From a virus: a stretch of 20,993 nucleotides of DNA. How positions within the stretch are numbered: position 1 is the first letter of the stretch; every line of letters begins with the position of its first letter. Location of the stretch: IMG/VR virus record IMGVR_UViG_3300030012_002288, positions 1 to 20,993 of that record. One strand, 5' to 3'. The position numbers were made by a program, and so were the translations under genes. Shown here piece by piece: positions 7,737 to 16,222 of this stretch. The notes under the pieces were generated by a model, which did no database searches, was not told where the DNA came from, and saw only the letters and a list, made by a program, of their open reading frames with translations.

Positions 7737-8555
7737 ATGGCTAAAAAAGCTACAGCAGTAGAAACTGTTGAGGTTGCACCTCAGGAAGTGGTTACAAAAA
7801 CACCACCTAAACCCGCTAAAGACGCGTGGGAAATCAAAGATAGAATTTATTATTTAAAAGGAAATAAATCTCCTTTAACTCTTACTATACCGGGAAGGCA
7901 TACTACAAAACACGCTTTACTTTATTTTGATCCTAAAACAGGTAAACAAAGAGAAATTAGATATGCAACAAACCAAAGTTCACCATTTGTAGATGAACAA
8001 AAAGGGGAGTGTACAATGGGTCACATTAGATTTAGTGACGGGACTTTAACTGTAAGAAAAGAACAACAAAACTTACAAAAACTATTGTCTTTGTATCACC
8101 CGCTAAAAGGTAAGTTATATGATGAATTTAGCGCTCAAGAAGAAGCTGTAGATCAATTAGAGATATTAGATATGCAAATAGACGCTATGAACGCGGCTAG
8201 AAATATAGATATTGATCAAGCTGAGGCTATATTAAGAGTGGAAATTGGATCAAAAGTTAACACTATGAGTTCTAAAGAAATTAAAAGAGATTTACTTTTA
8301 TTTTCTAGAACAAATCCAAGTTTATTTTTAAGTTTAGCTAAGGATGATAATGTTCAATTAAGAAACACAGCTATTAGAGCTGCTGAAGCTGGTATTATCA
8401 ACTTATCAAGCGATCAAAGAACATTTACGTGGGGATCAAACGGTAGAAAATTAATGAACGTACCTTTTGATGAAAACCCTTACTCAGCATTCGCTGCTTT
8501 CTTGAAAACAGACGAAGGTGTTGAGATCTATAAATCTATAGATAAAAAACTATAA
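7737..8555 (+). CDS. conserved unknown head-region protein, singly transcribed
   Basis: A 272-residue protein I cannot assign to a named function. The first 25 residues are Val/Pro/Lys-rich and probably disordered; residues about 29-110 (starting KDAWEIKDRIYYLKGNKSPL) look beta-rich, with a turn PGRHTTKHALLYFDPKTGK; the rest (about 110-272) is mainly helical. No signal peptide, membrane segment, zinc site or enzyme motif is visible. Similar proteins, as I recall, sit beside capsid genes in uncultured marine phages. Candidates are a capsid decoration/auxiliary protein or a head-completion factor. Its genetic setting is striking: a strong terminator before it and another after it, with the shared A/T leader at its start, so it is probably made from its own short transcript, perhaps at high level. 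Coding is secure; function is open. Confidence 0.7.
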   Translation: MAKKATAVETVEVAPQEVVTKTPPKPAKDAWEIKDRIYYLKGNKSPLTLTIPGRHTTKHALLYFDPKTGKQREIRYATNQSSPFVDEQKGECTMGHIRFSDGTLTVRKEQQNLQKLLSLYHPLKGKLYDEFSAQEEAVDQLEILDMQIDAMNAARNIDIDQAEAILRVEIGSKVNTMSSKEIKRDLLLFSRTNPSLFLSLAKDDNVQLRNTAIRAAEAGIINLSSDQRTFTWGSNGRKLMNVPFDENPYSAFAAFLKTDEGVEIYKSIDKKL

Positions 8556-8577
8556 AAACAAGTGATACTAATACATG

Positions 8578-8598
8578 GGCGGTTTCGGCCGCCTTTTT
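8578..8598 (+). terminator. Rho-independent terminator after post-capsid gene
   Basis: GGCGG (8578-8582) pairs with CCGCC (8589-8593) around a 6-nt loop TTTCGG, followed by TTTTT (8594-8598). Outer A/T bases (ATACT upstream, AGTAT downstream) can lengthen the stem. It lies 22 bases after the stop at 8555 and is the only G/C-rich element in this 63-base gap. A strong intrinsic terminator. Confidence 0.9.
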
Positions 8599-8618
8599 AG
8601 TATAAATAAAAAATTAAT

Positions 8619-9431
8619 ATGGTAAATGTAAATACGGTATATCAAACAGTCTTGCAAATATTAAATAAAGAGCAAAGAGGTTATATAACTCCTGCTGAAT
8701 TTAATAATTTAGCACAGCAAGTACAGTTGGAAATATTTGAATCATATTTTCCAGATGGAAATCAATTAAACCGTCAAAACCAAAACAACACACAAAACGA
8801 CACTCAGTATTTTAATATTTTTAAAAATCAAGAGGAAAAAATTACTCCGTTCGTTAGAGATTTACCTCTAACTTATGATACAAATCAATTGGGTTGGTCT
8901 TATGATCCACCTCTAAATAACACTACGGGGCAAGCTGAATTTGAAATATATTGGACTGGTGAAATATTATCTTCTTATACTTCGTCTAATTCTCCGAGTT
9001 CTTCTTATGGTTCTAATGCCTCTACAAGTGGCGGTGATTATATAACTCAACTTGTTTCCAAGTCTGAATACAATAAGATTACAAGATCTAAATTAACAGC
9101 ACCAACTGAAAAATATCCTTTAGCTTACACAGACAGCGGCACCTTACAGCCTGGTTATAATCCTTATTTTAAAATATCACCATTACCAAACAGCGTTGAA
9201 ATAAACTGTATCGTAAGACCATTGACTCCTAGATGGAGTTTTAGACCTGGACAACAAGGACAGTATATTTTTTCACCAGGATCATCTTCTAATTTTACTT
9301 TACATATTTCCGAACAAACAAATATTATAATTCGTGTATTAAAATATGCAGGTGTAATAATAAATGATCCTACTATAATAGATGTAGCAGCTCAAGAAGT
9401 TGCTCAAGTAGAAGCAAACGAAAAATCTTAA
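8619..9431 (+). CDS. putative ring/head-tail connector protein
   Basis: 270-residue structural protein. The N-terminus (TVYQTVLQILNKEQRGYITP, residues 6-25, then FNNLAQQVQLEIFESYF) is a helical segment that I recall from a structural protein present in many crAss-like and marine Bacteroidota phages, where members of the neck/tail form stacked rings. The middle is beta-rich with a Ser/Asn-rich low-complexity loop (about residues 126-145, SSYTSSNSPSSSYGSNASTS). No enzyme motif is present. It starts a new run of tightly spaced tail genes after the terminator at 8578-8598; the leader AAATAAAAAATTAAT is pure A/T. Six bases separate it from the adaptor gene. Role as a ring or connector is inferred from order and remembered family similarity; 'structural protein' is safe. 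Confidence 0.6.
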   Translation: MVNVNTVYQTVLQILNKEQRGYITPAEFNNLAQQVQLEIFESYFPDGNQLNRQNQNNTQNDTQYFNIFKNQEEKITPFVRDLPLTYDTNQLGWSYDPPLNNTTGQAEFEIYWTGEILSSYTSSNSPSSSYGSNASTSGGDYITQLVSKSEYNKITRSKLTAPTEKYPLAYTDSGTLQPGYNPYFKISPLPNSVEINCIVRPLTPRWSFRPGQQGQYIFSPGSSSNFTLHISEQTNIIIRVLKYAGVIINDPTIIDVAAQEVAQVEANEKS

Positions 9432-9437
9432 TAAAAC

Positions 9438-10661
9438 ATGGCATTAGTTACTGAAACAAATCAACAATACTATCAAGGTGCGCAAGTTTTTTTATCAGCC
9501 GCAGTTTTACCTACGCCAAATGATCAAACTTTTACTACAACTTTTGACACTAATTTAGTTTTTGGATCTTATGATCCAACTGAAACTAATTATGCATTAA
9601 ATAATTTTAAACTTTATACAAGCCCTAGTGGTTTGCCTGGTACTTTTACAGAATATACAAGTGCTTATACTATAACAAACAACACTATAACTATTTCTGG
9701 ATTATTAGTTAACACTTATGTAGTTGTTCAGTTGAAATCAATAAGTGGTGGTAACTACGGCAATCAAGATGCCTTTGGAACAACAGTAGAAAACAATTAT
9801 GGAGGATATGAATACTTAAGCCTTGGAGATGTCTGTGACAACTTCATGGTGGGTTATGTTGGTGATGGTAAAATACTTCAATCAGTTAAAAAATCTGATG
9901 TTTTGTTTTTTGCTAAAAGATCTTTACAAGAATTTAGCTATGATACTTTAAAAAGTATACACTCGCAAGAATTAACAATACCAGCTAACTTAAACATCGT
10001 ACTTCCTCAGGACTATGTAAATTACGTTAGCGTTTGTTATATTGATCACTTAGGTGTAAAAAGACCTATATATCCAGCAAACAACTTAACAACGAGTCCA
10101 TATCAAAATCTAGTTCAAGATACTGCTGGTGTTCCAATTCAAGATAATTTTGGCTCTAATATAGAAGGAACTTCTATAACAGAAGAAAGATGGAAAAAAG
10201 CTAATGATGTTTTAATTAATCAAGGTATATTTGATAATTTAGACGATTATGCTTATTGGGCTAATTATTATGGTTTTGATAATACATTAGCGTATGGTCA
10301 ACTTTATGGAATAGAACCTAAATATGCTCAAATAAATGGTTGGTTTAATCCTAATTATAGAGAAGGTAAAATGTCTTTTTCAAGTGATTTAGTAAATAAA
10401 CTAATTGTATTAGAATACATATCTGATGGTTTAGCCTATGACATGGATAGTAAAGTACCTAAACTTGCAGAAGATGCCTTATATGCTTCTATAATATACA
10501 ATATAGTTTCCACTAGAGCAAATCAATCAGAAGGAATGGTTCAAAGACTCAAAAGAGATAGAAGTGCTAAGCTTAGAAATGCTAAAATAAGATTATCTAA
10601 CATTAAGCTTGATGAAATAGTACAAGTGATGAGAGGTAAATCTAAATGGATAAAACACTAA
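9438..10661 (+). CDS. head-tail adaptor / tail tubular protein, P22 gp4-like
   Basis: 407-residue neck protein expected to sit under the portal and join head to tail. Residues about 128-407 carry the conserved part: LGDVCDNFMVGYVGDGK, then RSLQEFSYDTLKSI, LPQDYVNYVSVCYID and KRPIYPANN, a pattern I associate with the P22 gp4/tubular-type protein of crAss-like phages. The last 50 residues are strongly basic and helical (QRLKRDRSAKLRNAKIRL). In front of this core lies an extra 115-125 residue beta-rich, Thr/Asn/Tyr-rich domain resembling an immunoglobulin-like or fibre-type sandwich, which I would not expect in the minimal adaptor. Spacing is 6 bases on both sides, so it is in one operon with its neighbours. 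Role moderately sure; the N-terminal domain is unidentified. Confidence 0.7.
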   Translation: MALVTETNQQYYQGAQVFLSAAVLPTPNDQTFTTTFDTNLVFGSYDPTETNYALNNFKLYTSPSGLPGTFTEYTSAYTITNNTITISGLLVNTYVVVQLKSISGGNYGNQDAFGTTVENNYGGYEYLSLGDVCDNFMVGYVGDGKILQSVKKSDVLFFAKRSLQEFSYDTLKSIHSQELTIPANLNIVLPQDYVNYVSVCYIDHLGVKRPIYPANNLTTSPYQNLVQDTAGVPIQDNFGSNIEGTSITEERWKKANDVLINQGIFDNLDDYAYWANYYGFDNTLAYGQLYGIEPKYAQINGWFNPNYREGKMSFSSDLVNKLIVLEYISDGLAYDMDSKVPKLAEDALYASIIYNIVSTRANQSEGMVQRLKRDRSAKLRNAKIRLSNIKLDEIVQVMRGKSKWIKH

Positions 10662-10667
10662 AATTTA

Positions 10668-13600
10668 ATGGCTAAAGTTCAAAATACTTTTTTAAAGTCC
10701 AAGATGAATAAAGACTTGGACGCTCGTTTATTGCCTGATGGTGAATACAGAGATGCTAGAAATGCTCAAATAAGTAAATCAGAAGGATCTAAAGTAGGTA
10801 ATTTAGAAAATACACTTGGAAACGTTAGTGTAGCAGACTATAGCGTATTAACTGGTGATACAGATATTGTTTGTATTGGTAGTTTTGCAGATGAATTAAA
10901 TAATACTGTTTATTTGTTTTTTACAGACTATAAAGATCAAAATCCAAATTTGCATGTATATTCGCCTACAGCTAAAAACTATATAATATCTACAAATATA
11001 TTATCGAATATATCTACAGTACTAGTAAAAGGTGCTTTTCTTAATTTTTCCCAAACAAACTTAATAACTGGTGTTAATATATTAGAAGATTTATTATTTT
11101 TTACAGATAATAGAAATCAACCAAGAGTTATAAATACTACGCTTGCTAATAGCAATCCGTCAGATACCAACCCAACATATTACACAACTGAAGATCAGAT
11201 ATCTGTAGCTAAATACAATCCATACGAAGCTATGGAACTTTGGCAACAAAGCACTACAACACCAGGTGCTACTCCAGAGTACGAAAGCACAATGAAAGAT
11301 GTTAGTACACTGTTTTTACCAAATGGAGGTACAGCACTTTCAACATCAGCCGTAACATCAGCTACTATACCAATAGATAACGTAGTAGGTGAGATTTATG
11401 AAAATGGTTCAGCTTATGGCGTCACAGGTGCTCCTGTGTCTTTGCAATCTAATTTAGCTGGAGGTGATTTTACTCTTACGTCTACTGGAGAAACTGTAAC
11501 TTCATGTGCATCAACCGGACCTGGAACGTTTACTTTAACAATGTCTAATCCTATAACTGTTTTAGATAATCAAAAACTTGTTTTTAATCCTAACCCTTAT
11601 TTTGACGCTAGATTTTCAGGTGATCCTGATTTTTTAGAAAGTAAATTCCCTAGATTTAGTTATAGATTTAAATTTGCTGATAATGAATATTCTATATTTG
11701 CACCTTTTACTCAAATAGCTTTCATACCAAAGCAAGACGGTTATTTTATGTTTGTAGACCCTACAGTTGGCACTAGCACTGGTAGTCAAGCTAAAAATGA
11801 TCAAGATGAAGCATATAGAAGTACTATTGTTTATTTTGTAGAAAATAAAGTAAATAAAATAGATTTAAAAATACCCCTTCCTTTCAATAACTATGACATG
11901 GAAGAGGCTTTAAAAATAAAAGAAATTGATATACTCTATAAAGAGTCAGATGGTGTAGCTGTAAGAGTAGTAGAAACTATACCTATAGATCAAGTAACAA
12001 ATCAATCAGGTGTTTGTTTGGTAGACGGAAATCAAGGGCCTATTGCAATTGGTAATAATTTAGCCATAAAAAATATTCAAGGAGGTATAACAGTTGGTAG
12101 CGTTGTTTTTGGACCAGGAATAAGCACTAACACTAGAGTTACAGAATTTCTACCTACAGACCCTAGTAATCCAGTTGCAGGTAATATAAAAGTAGATAAA
12201 ATAGTAACATTAGTGGACGATAACGCGCCATTAATTATAGGTGATATACAAAGATTTAATTATGAATATGAATCTACTAAGCCCACAAAAACCCTTCCTG
12301 AGTCTAATTTAATTAGAGTTTTCGATAAAATACCGGTTAGAGCTCAAGCGCAAGAAGTTGCTGGCAATAGAGTTATGTATGGTAATTTTCAAAACAAAAT
12401 AACTCCACCTAGTTTTTTAGACTACAACGTGGCTGCAACTCCAAAAGGAGATTTTGCACTTGCTGAGGCAACAATTGCATATGCAGGAGCCGCAGCAACT
12501 TATGCAGCTGGAGATCCAATAGCAGTTACACTTGTGAAATTTACACCACCCGCTGCTGATGGAGGTGGTTTATTTACAGGTTATATAGTAACATGTAATG
12601 AATATGGATCTATTATACCAACTAACACGCAAATAACAAGTACTACAAACAATACTTCTCTTGCTGCAGCAACTATAACACTATCTAATGCTGTTACTCT
12701 TCCAGCTGGAACATTTAATATTATAACAGCTCCAGGAGGTACTACAGAAGAGTCTGTAACTAGAATAGAATACCCAAATAGTTCTGTTAAAACGAATAGA
12801 AATTACCAGGTAGGTTTTGTTCTATCTGATAGATACGGTAGACAATCTAGTGTAATATTATCTGATAGCACAACATCAATTATTGCAACAAATGGTCAAG
12901 AGTTTGGAGGTTCTACCTTGTATTCTCCATATATAGATGAAAGTATAGATCCAATACAATGGCCTGGAAATTCATTGAAAATATTAATGAATGCACCAGT
13001 GCCAAATAATAATTTATATAATGGAGATATAACTAGCGTAGATTATAATCCATTAGGCTGGTATTCTTATAAGATAGTTGTAAAACAACAAGAACAGGAA
13101 TATTACAATGTTTATCTTCCTGGAATAATGGCATCGTATCCTAATGATACTACTTTAGAGGTGGGGCAGACTTCTCACACAGTTCTTATAAATGATAATA
13201 TAAATAAAGTACCTAGAGACTTAACAGAAGTAGGACCTGATCAAAAACAGTTTAGAAGCTCTGTTCAATTAATAGGTAGAGTTCAAAACACAACTACTGC
13301 AATTACCACAAACGTTGGTGCTTCTAACACTCAATACTATCCACAGAGAACAACAGATACAGTTTCTGTTATTTCAACTGTAAATGATTTATTTGATTTT
13401 AACCCTGTTGAACCGCCTTTACTTAATTTATTTCCTCAATTTTACTCTTTAGAGTCAAATCCTTTAATTGCTAGATTAAGTACTGAACTGCAAATAGGTC
13501 AATTAGCTAATTCTAACTACCTGCCAGCAGGTGGTGAATCAGTGGACATGAGTGGTACTGCGAGTTCTACAATACCTGTAACTTCTGTATCTGGTGATCC

Positions 13601-16190
13601 TTCACTTTTTGCGGCTCCTAATTTATTAGCTAATTATTTAGTTTCTGGAACAGGTATACCTTCGGAAACTTATGTAAATACTAACACTGTTATAGGTGGA
13701 GGTGGTACAGCAGGAGAAATAGATGTTACTTTAAAAGACGCTGGTGGTACAGCGGTTAGCGTCGCTTTACCAGCTAACATTAAAATAGCATTTACACCTA
13801 CCACAGGATCAGGTGGTAGTCCTGCTTTTTCATTAACTAGACCTGGCTTACAATATCTTTCAATTGCTGAGACAGAACCTGTAGAAAGTGCTTTAGATAT
13901 ATTCTGGGAAACATCTACATCAGGTTTAATATCAGAATTAAATCAAGCTGTATTAAATAATCAAGCTCAACCAGCGGGATCTAATATTACTTGGAATCCG
14001 GATTTTAATGAAGGTTTAGCTCAAAATGGTAATATTCTTGCCTCTGCGTTTTCTGTTGTAGACAACTTTGGTCAAATAGTACCAGTCACCGCTACTGACA
14101 TTGTAGAGGTTTCAACTATAACAAACGGAAATGGAGACAGTGTAAATGGAGCTGGTTTTGTATCAACTACGCAAGTTAGAGATTATTTTAGATTAGAGGA
14201 TTTAGGCACGAGTGGGACTGGTTATGGTCCTTGGCAAATAAAAACTACTTCACAAACCACTGCGGCTGGTTTAGGTGGACCAGTAGATGCAAGTGTTAAT
14301 TACTTTGACAATGTTTATTATTTTTACGATAATGACGAGGCTTTAAGACAATTTACTTTTACTTTTAGAGTTGTAATAGGTGGTCAAGAAAGTTTTATAA
14401 CAAGACAAGCTAATTTAGATAATGTTGCTCCAGAGTTTTTTAAAATTACAGCTCAAAACGTAAATACTCCAGATGTTGCGTATGGCCCAGGCGGCACTAC
14501 TCCATTAATAACACAAGTGCCCGTTCAAAGTAATAAATCAGCTTTAAACATAGCTTTAATAAAAATAAAAAATGGAGCTGCAAATAATACAGATCCAAAT
14601 CCAAATGGAGGTAGAGCTTTATCTGCTAGAGATCTAGATATAGTAGATCAAAATTTTGTTGATGGCTTTATATGGTCTCAAAACATAGGATCACCAGACG
14701 GACCTGTTGCAGAGGTTAATGCTTTTGGTTCACCTCAACCTATATTTTCATTATCACCAACTCTAGGATTAACTGGAGATGGCACTCTTGAATGGCAACT
14801 TAAAAACAATTTCTTTCAAGACCCAACATTAATAAGCGCTGGGGTTTATTATATAACACTAGCATTACAAGATGCTGGCGGTACTCTTATATTTCAACAA
14901 ATAGAAGTTAATATGACATTGCAATTAAATGGTAATAATTTTTACAATAAATTGCAGCAAGTAGGAGCTTTTGGACTTTTTACAAATGCTCCAGTACCCC
15001 AATATTTATTATCAGATAGTGGTGTAGAAGATTTTTGTGGCTCTGCTTCTTTTTGTCAACCTCCTGGCACAAGCACGAGATGGTGGAATTATCCAGCTAC
15101 TGTTTTTGAAGTAACTAATAGTGATCCAGGCGCCTCAGCTGATACATATGGATGGTATTTATATGCTTTAGGTTATTTTGCTAATACATCTACAGATGCT
15201 AGTCTTTGTTGTGATATAAGTAAATCTAACGGTACAGCCCCTAGTTTATCTTTAGTAGATTACTCTCAATTAGTAACCCCTGGTAATACTATTACTATAC
15301 CGATGAATACACCGATAACAGAGGGCAATCATTTAGTTCAAAAACAACCAACTGCAGCCGAAATGCCAATAACAGGTGCGGAAATACCTGGTTGGGGATT
15401 ACCACCACTTATTCATGGTAGGATAAAAGTTACTGCTTACGACGCAGTAAATTATCTTTGGACTTATGAAATATTAGAAGGTGATAGCACTACTGCTGTT
15501 GAAAATGGAGCACCGGGCACTGCTTTAACAGGTTGTATGAAATTATTTAGAGACGTTGGAGGTACTGATATAGCAGCTGGAGATGGATGGAATTATATAG
15601 ATGGATCTGCTACCAAAGCGGCTATGACTACTCATGTTTTAGATGGCAAGCCTGCAAGAAGAACTCCTAGAATAAAATATACACAAGTTAATGGTGGAAA
15701 TAAACAGTTTTATTGGAAACCAGGAATAGTTGCGTTTGGTTCTACTAATACTCAATATAACAGGGGAGGAACACCACTGTTAGATCCAACTGGAGCATTT
15801 CCTCAAATAGTATACACGTATGGCGGCCCTCAGAACTTTAAAACAAGTCCTTGGTTTTTTGTTCCAACAACTGGAATAACTCCCGCAGATGCAGAACCAA
15901 TACAAAGATTATGGTCTATGTACACTTATAGCGGATGGGTTGGCGCTCAATGGACAGGTGATAATAGAAAAACTTGGGGCACTCAATGGTGTCAAACATG
16001 GGATCGAAATACTTATCCTTTAGTAGTTGACCCTGTTAATAATGGATTAGTAGATGGACTTCAGGCTAGAATGAATGATGATACTCCATCTTGTCCAAGC
16101 TGGGCTGGTCACAGTGTCCAAGTAAATCGCCCACAAGAAAGTGAAGATGCAAGTTCAAGACCATCGAGTTATCAATACTCTGTAATATAG
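10668..16190 (+). CDS. giant tail muzzle/stabilization protein, N-terminal part
   Basis: 1840-residue structural protein, the largest here. The N-terminus (VQNTFLKSKMNKDLDARLLP then GEYRDARNAQISKSEGSKVG) and the region GWYSYKIVVKQQEQEYYNVY, ASYPNDTT, VPRDLTEVGPDQKQFRSSVQ match what I remember of the P22 gp10-like tail stabilization proteins of crAss-like and marine phages, called muzzle in the crAss virion structure. It should form the tail tip that plugs or guides DNA release. Beta-rich modules interrupt the conserved frame at about residues 222-309, 462-526, 601-690 and 961-1044. The C-terminal 400 residues hold a Cys cluster (C1457, C1463, C1514, C1515) and six Trp between W1749 and W1778. 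It ends in TAG followed directly by in-frame TAA. The next gene continues the family's conserved sequence, so the complex seems split over two genes. No enzyme motif seen. Confidence 0.75.
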   Translation: MAKVQNTFLKSKMNKDLDARLLPDGEYRDARNAQISKSEGSKVGNLENTLGNVSVADYSVLTGDTDIVCIGSFADELNNTVYLFFTDYKDQNPNLHVYSPTAKNYIISTNILSNISTVLVKGAFLNFSQTNLITGVNILEDLLFFTDNRNQPRVINTTLANSNPSDTNPTYYTTEDQISVAKYNPYEAMELWQQSTTTPGATPEYESTMKDVSTLFLPNGGTALSTSAVTSATIPIDNVVGEIYENGSAYGVTGAPVSLQSNLAGGDFTLTSTGETVTSCASTGPGTFTLTMSNPITVLDNQKLVFNPNPYFDARFSGDPDFLESKFPRFSYRFKFADNEYSIFAPFTQIAFIPKQDGYFMFVDPTVGTSTGSQAKNDQDEAYRSTIVYFVENKVNKIDLKIPLPFNNYDMEEALKIKEIDILYKESDGVAVRVVETIPIDQVTNQSGVCLVDGNQGPIAIGNNLAIKNIQGGITVGSVVFGPGISTNTRVTEFLPTDPSNPVAGNIKVDKIVTLVDDNAPLIIGDIQRFNYEYESTKPTKTLPESNLIRVFDKIPVRAQAQEVAGNRVMYGNFQNKITPPSFLDYNVAATPKGDFALAEATIAYAGAAATYAAGDPIAVTLVKFTPPAADGGGLFTGYIVTCNEYGSIIPTNTQITSTTNNTSLAAATITLSNAVTLPAGTFNIITAPGGTTEESVTRIEYPNSSVKTNRNYQVGFVLSDRYGRQSSVILSDSTTSIIATNGQEFGGSTLYSPYIDESIDPIQWPGNSLKILMNAPVPNNNLYNGDITSVDYNPLGWYSYKIVVKQQEQEYYNVYLPGIMASYPNDTTLEVGQTSHTVLINDNINKVPRDLTEVGPDQKQFRSSVQLIGRVQNTTTAITTNVGASNTQYYPQRTTDTVSVISTVNDLFDFNPVEPPLLNLFPQFYSLESNPLIARLSTELQIGQLANSNYLPAGGESVDMSGTASSTIPVTSVSGDPSLFAAPNLLANYLVSGTGIPSETYVNTNTVIGGGGTAGEIDVTLKDAGGTAVSVALPANIKIAFTPTTGSGGSPAFSLTRPGLQYLSIAETEPVESALDIFWETSTSGLISELNQAVLNNQAQPAGSNITWNPDFNEGLAQNGNILASAFSVVDNFGQIVPVTATDIVEVSTITNGNGDSVNGAGFVSTTQVRDYFRLEDLGTSGTGYGPWQIKTTSQTTAAGLGGPVDASVNYFDNVYYFYDNDEALRQFTFTFRVVIGGQESFITRQANLDNVAPEFFKITAQNVNTPDVAYGPGGTTPLITQVPVQSNKSALNIALIKIKNGAANNTDPNPNGGRALSARDLDIVDQNFVDGFIWSQNIGSPDGPVAEVNAFGSPQPIFSLSPTLGLTGDGTLEWQLKNNFFQDPTLISAGVYYITLALQDAGGTLIFQQIEVNMTLQLNGNNFYNKLQQVGAFGLFTNAPVPQYLLSDSGVEDFCGSASFCQPPGTSTRWWNYPATVFEVTNSDPGASADTYGWYLYALGYFANTSTDASLCCDISKSNGTAPSLSLVDYSQLVTPGNTITIPMNTPITEGNHLVQKQPTAAEMPITGAEIPGWGLPPLIHGRIKVTAYDAVNYLWTYEILEGDSTTAVENGAPGTALTGCMKLFRDVGGTDIAAGDGWNYIDGSATKAAMTTHVLDGKPARRTPRIKYTQVNGGNKQFYWKPGIVAFGSTNTQYNRGGTPLLDPTGAFPQIVYTYGGPQNFKTSPWFFVPTTGITPADAEPIQRLWSMYTYSGWVGAQWTGDNRKTWGTQWCQTWDRNTYPLVVDPVNNGLVDGLQARMNDDTPSCPSWAGHSVQVNRPQESEDASSRPSSYQYSVI
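11331..11594 (+). repeat. beta-rich module A in muzzle protein
   Basis: Residues about 222-309. Thr/Ser/Val-rich segment with alternating hydrophobics, opening SAVTSATIPIDNV and closing with LTMSNPITVLDNQKLVFNP. The closing pattern (…L…VTL…LxF) recurs in modules B-F. The glycine turn typical of the others is replaced by a different central loop, so this is a divergent copy. Confidence 0.4.
12051..12245 (+). repeat. beta-rich module B in muzzle protein
   Basis: Residues about 462-526. Contains VGSVVFGPGISTNTRVTEF, which fits the module consensus G-x-GI-x-x-x-T-x-V, and closes with IKVDKIVTLVDDNAPLIIGD. It interrupts the conserved muzzle sequence between the KEIDILYKESDGVAVRVVE region and FNYEYESTKP. 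Confidence 0.5.
12468..12737 (+). repeat. beta-rich module C in muzzle protein
   Basis: Residues about 601-690. Ala/Thr-rich, with YGSIIPTNTQITSTTNNTSL and the closing strand pattern ATITLSNAVTLPAGTFNI. It lies between the conserved MYGNFQNKITPPSFLDYNVA segment and EYPNSSVKTNRNYQVGFVLS, as if inserted in a surface loop. Confidence 0.45.
13548..13799 (+). repeat. beta-rich module D in muzzle protein
   Basis: Residues about 961-1044. Opens SGTASSTIPVTSVSG, has the key turn VSGTGIPSETYVNTNTV and closes VALPANIKIAFTP. With module E it is the clearest pair: both have an SGxGIPxxTxV turn. Confidence 0.55.
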
Positions 16191-16222
16191 TAATTATATT
16201 ATAAAATAAGTAATAATTAAAT
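16191..16222 (+). promoter_or_regulatory. A/T-only intergenic leader between the two muzzle genes
   Basis: The 32-base gap contains just two G/C bases. It begins with TAATTATATTATA (16191-16203), identical to the core of the leader before the scaffold gene (4924-4936), but here 19 bases rather than 2 before the ATG. The first three bases form an in-frame TAA after the TAG of the upstream gene. It may hold a promoter or only a translation-initiation leader; no hairpin is present. Confidence 0.35.

Noticed and set aside
15900-16190. Variable region of a diversity-generating retroelement at the end of the giant protein
   Set aside because: No reverse transcriptase, no template repeat and no near-copy of this segment elsewhere in the window; the end does not look like a C-type lectin variable region.
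16188-16193. Possible stop-codon recoding or read-through joining the two muzzle genes (known TAG reassignment in some crAss-like phages)
   Set aside because: TAG is followed immediately by in-frame TAA, TAG and TAA both end other genes, and no in-frame TAG interrupts a conserved protein.
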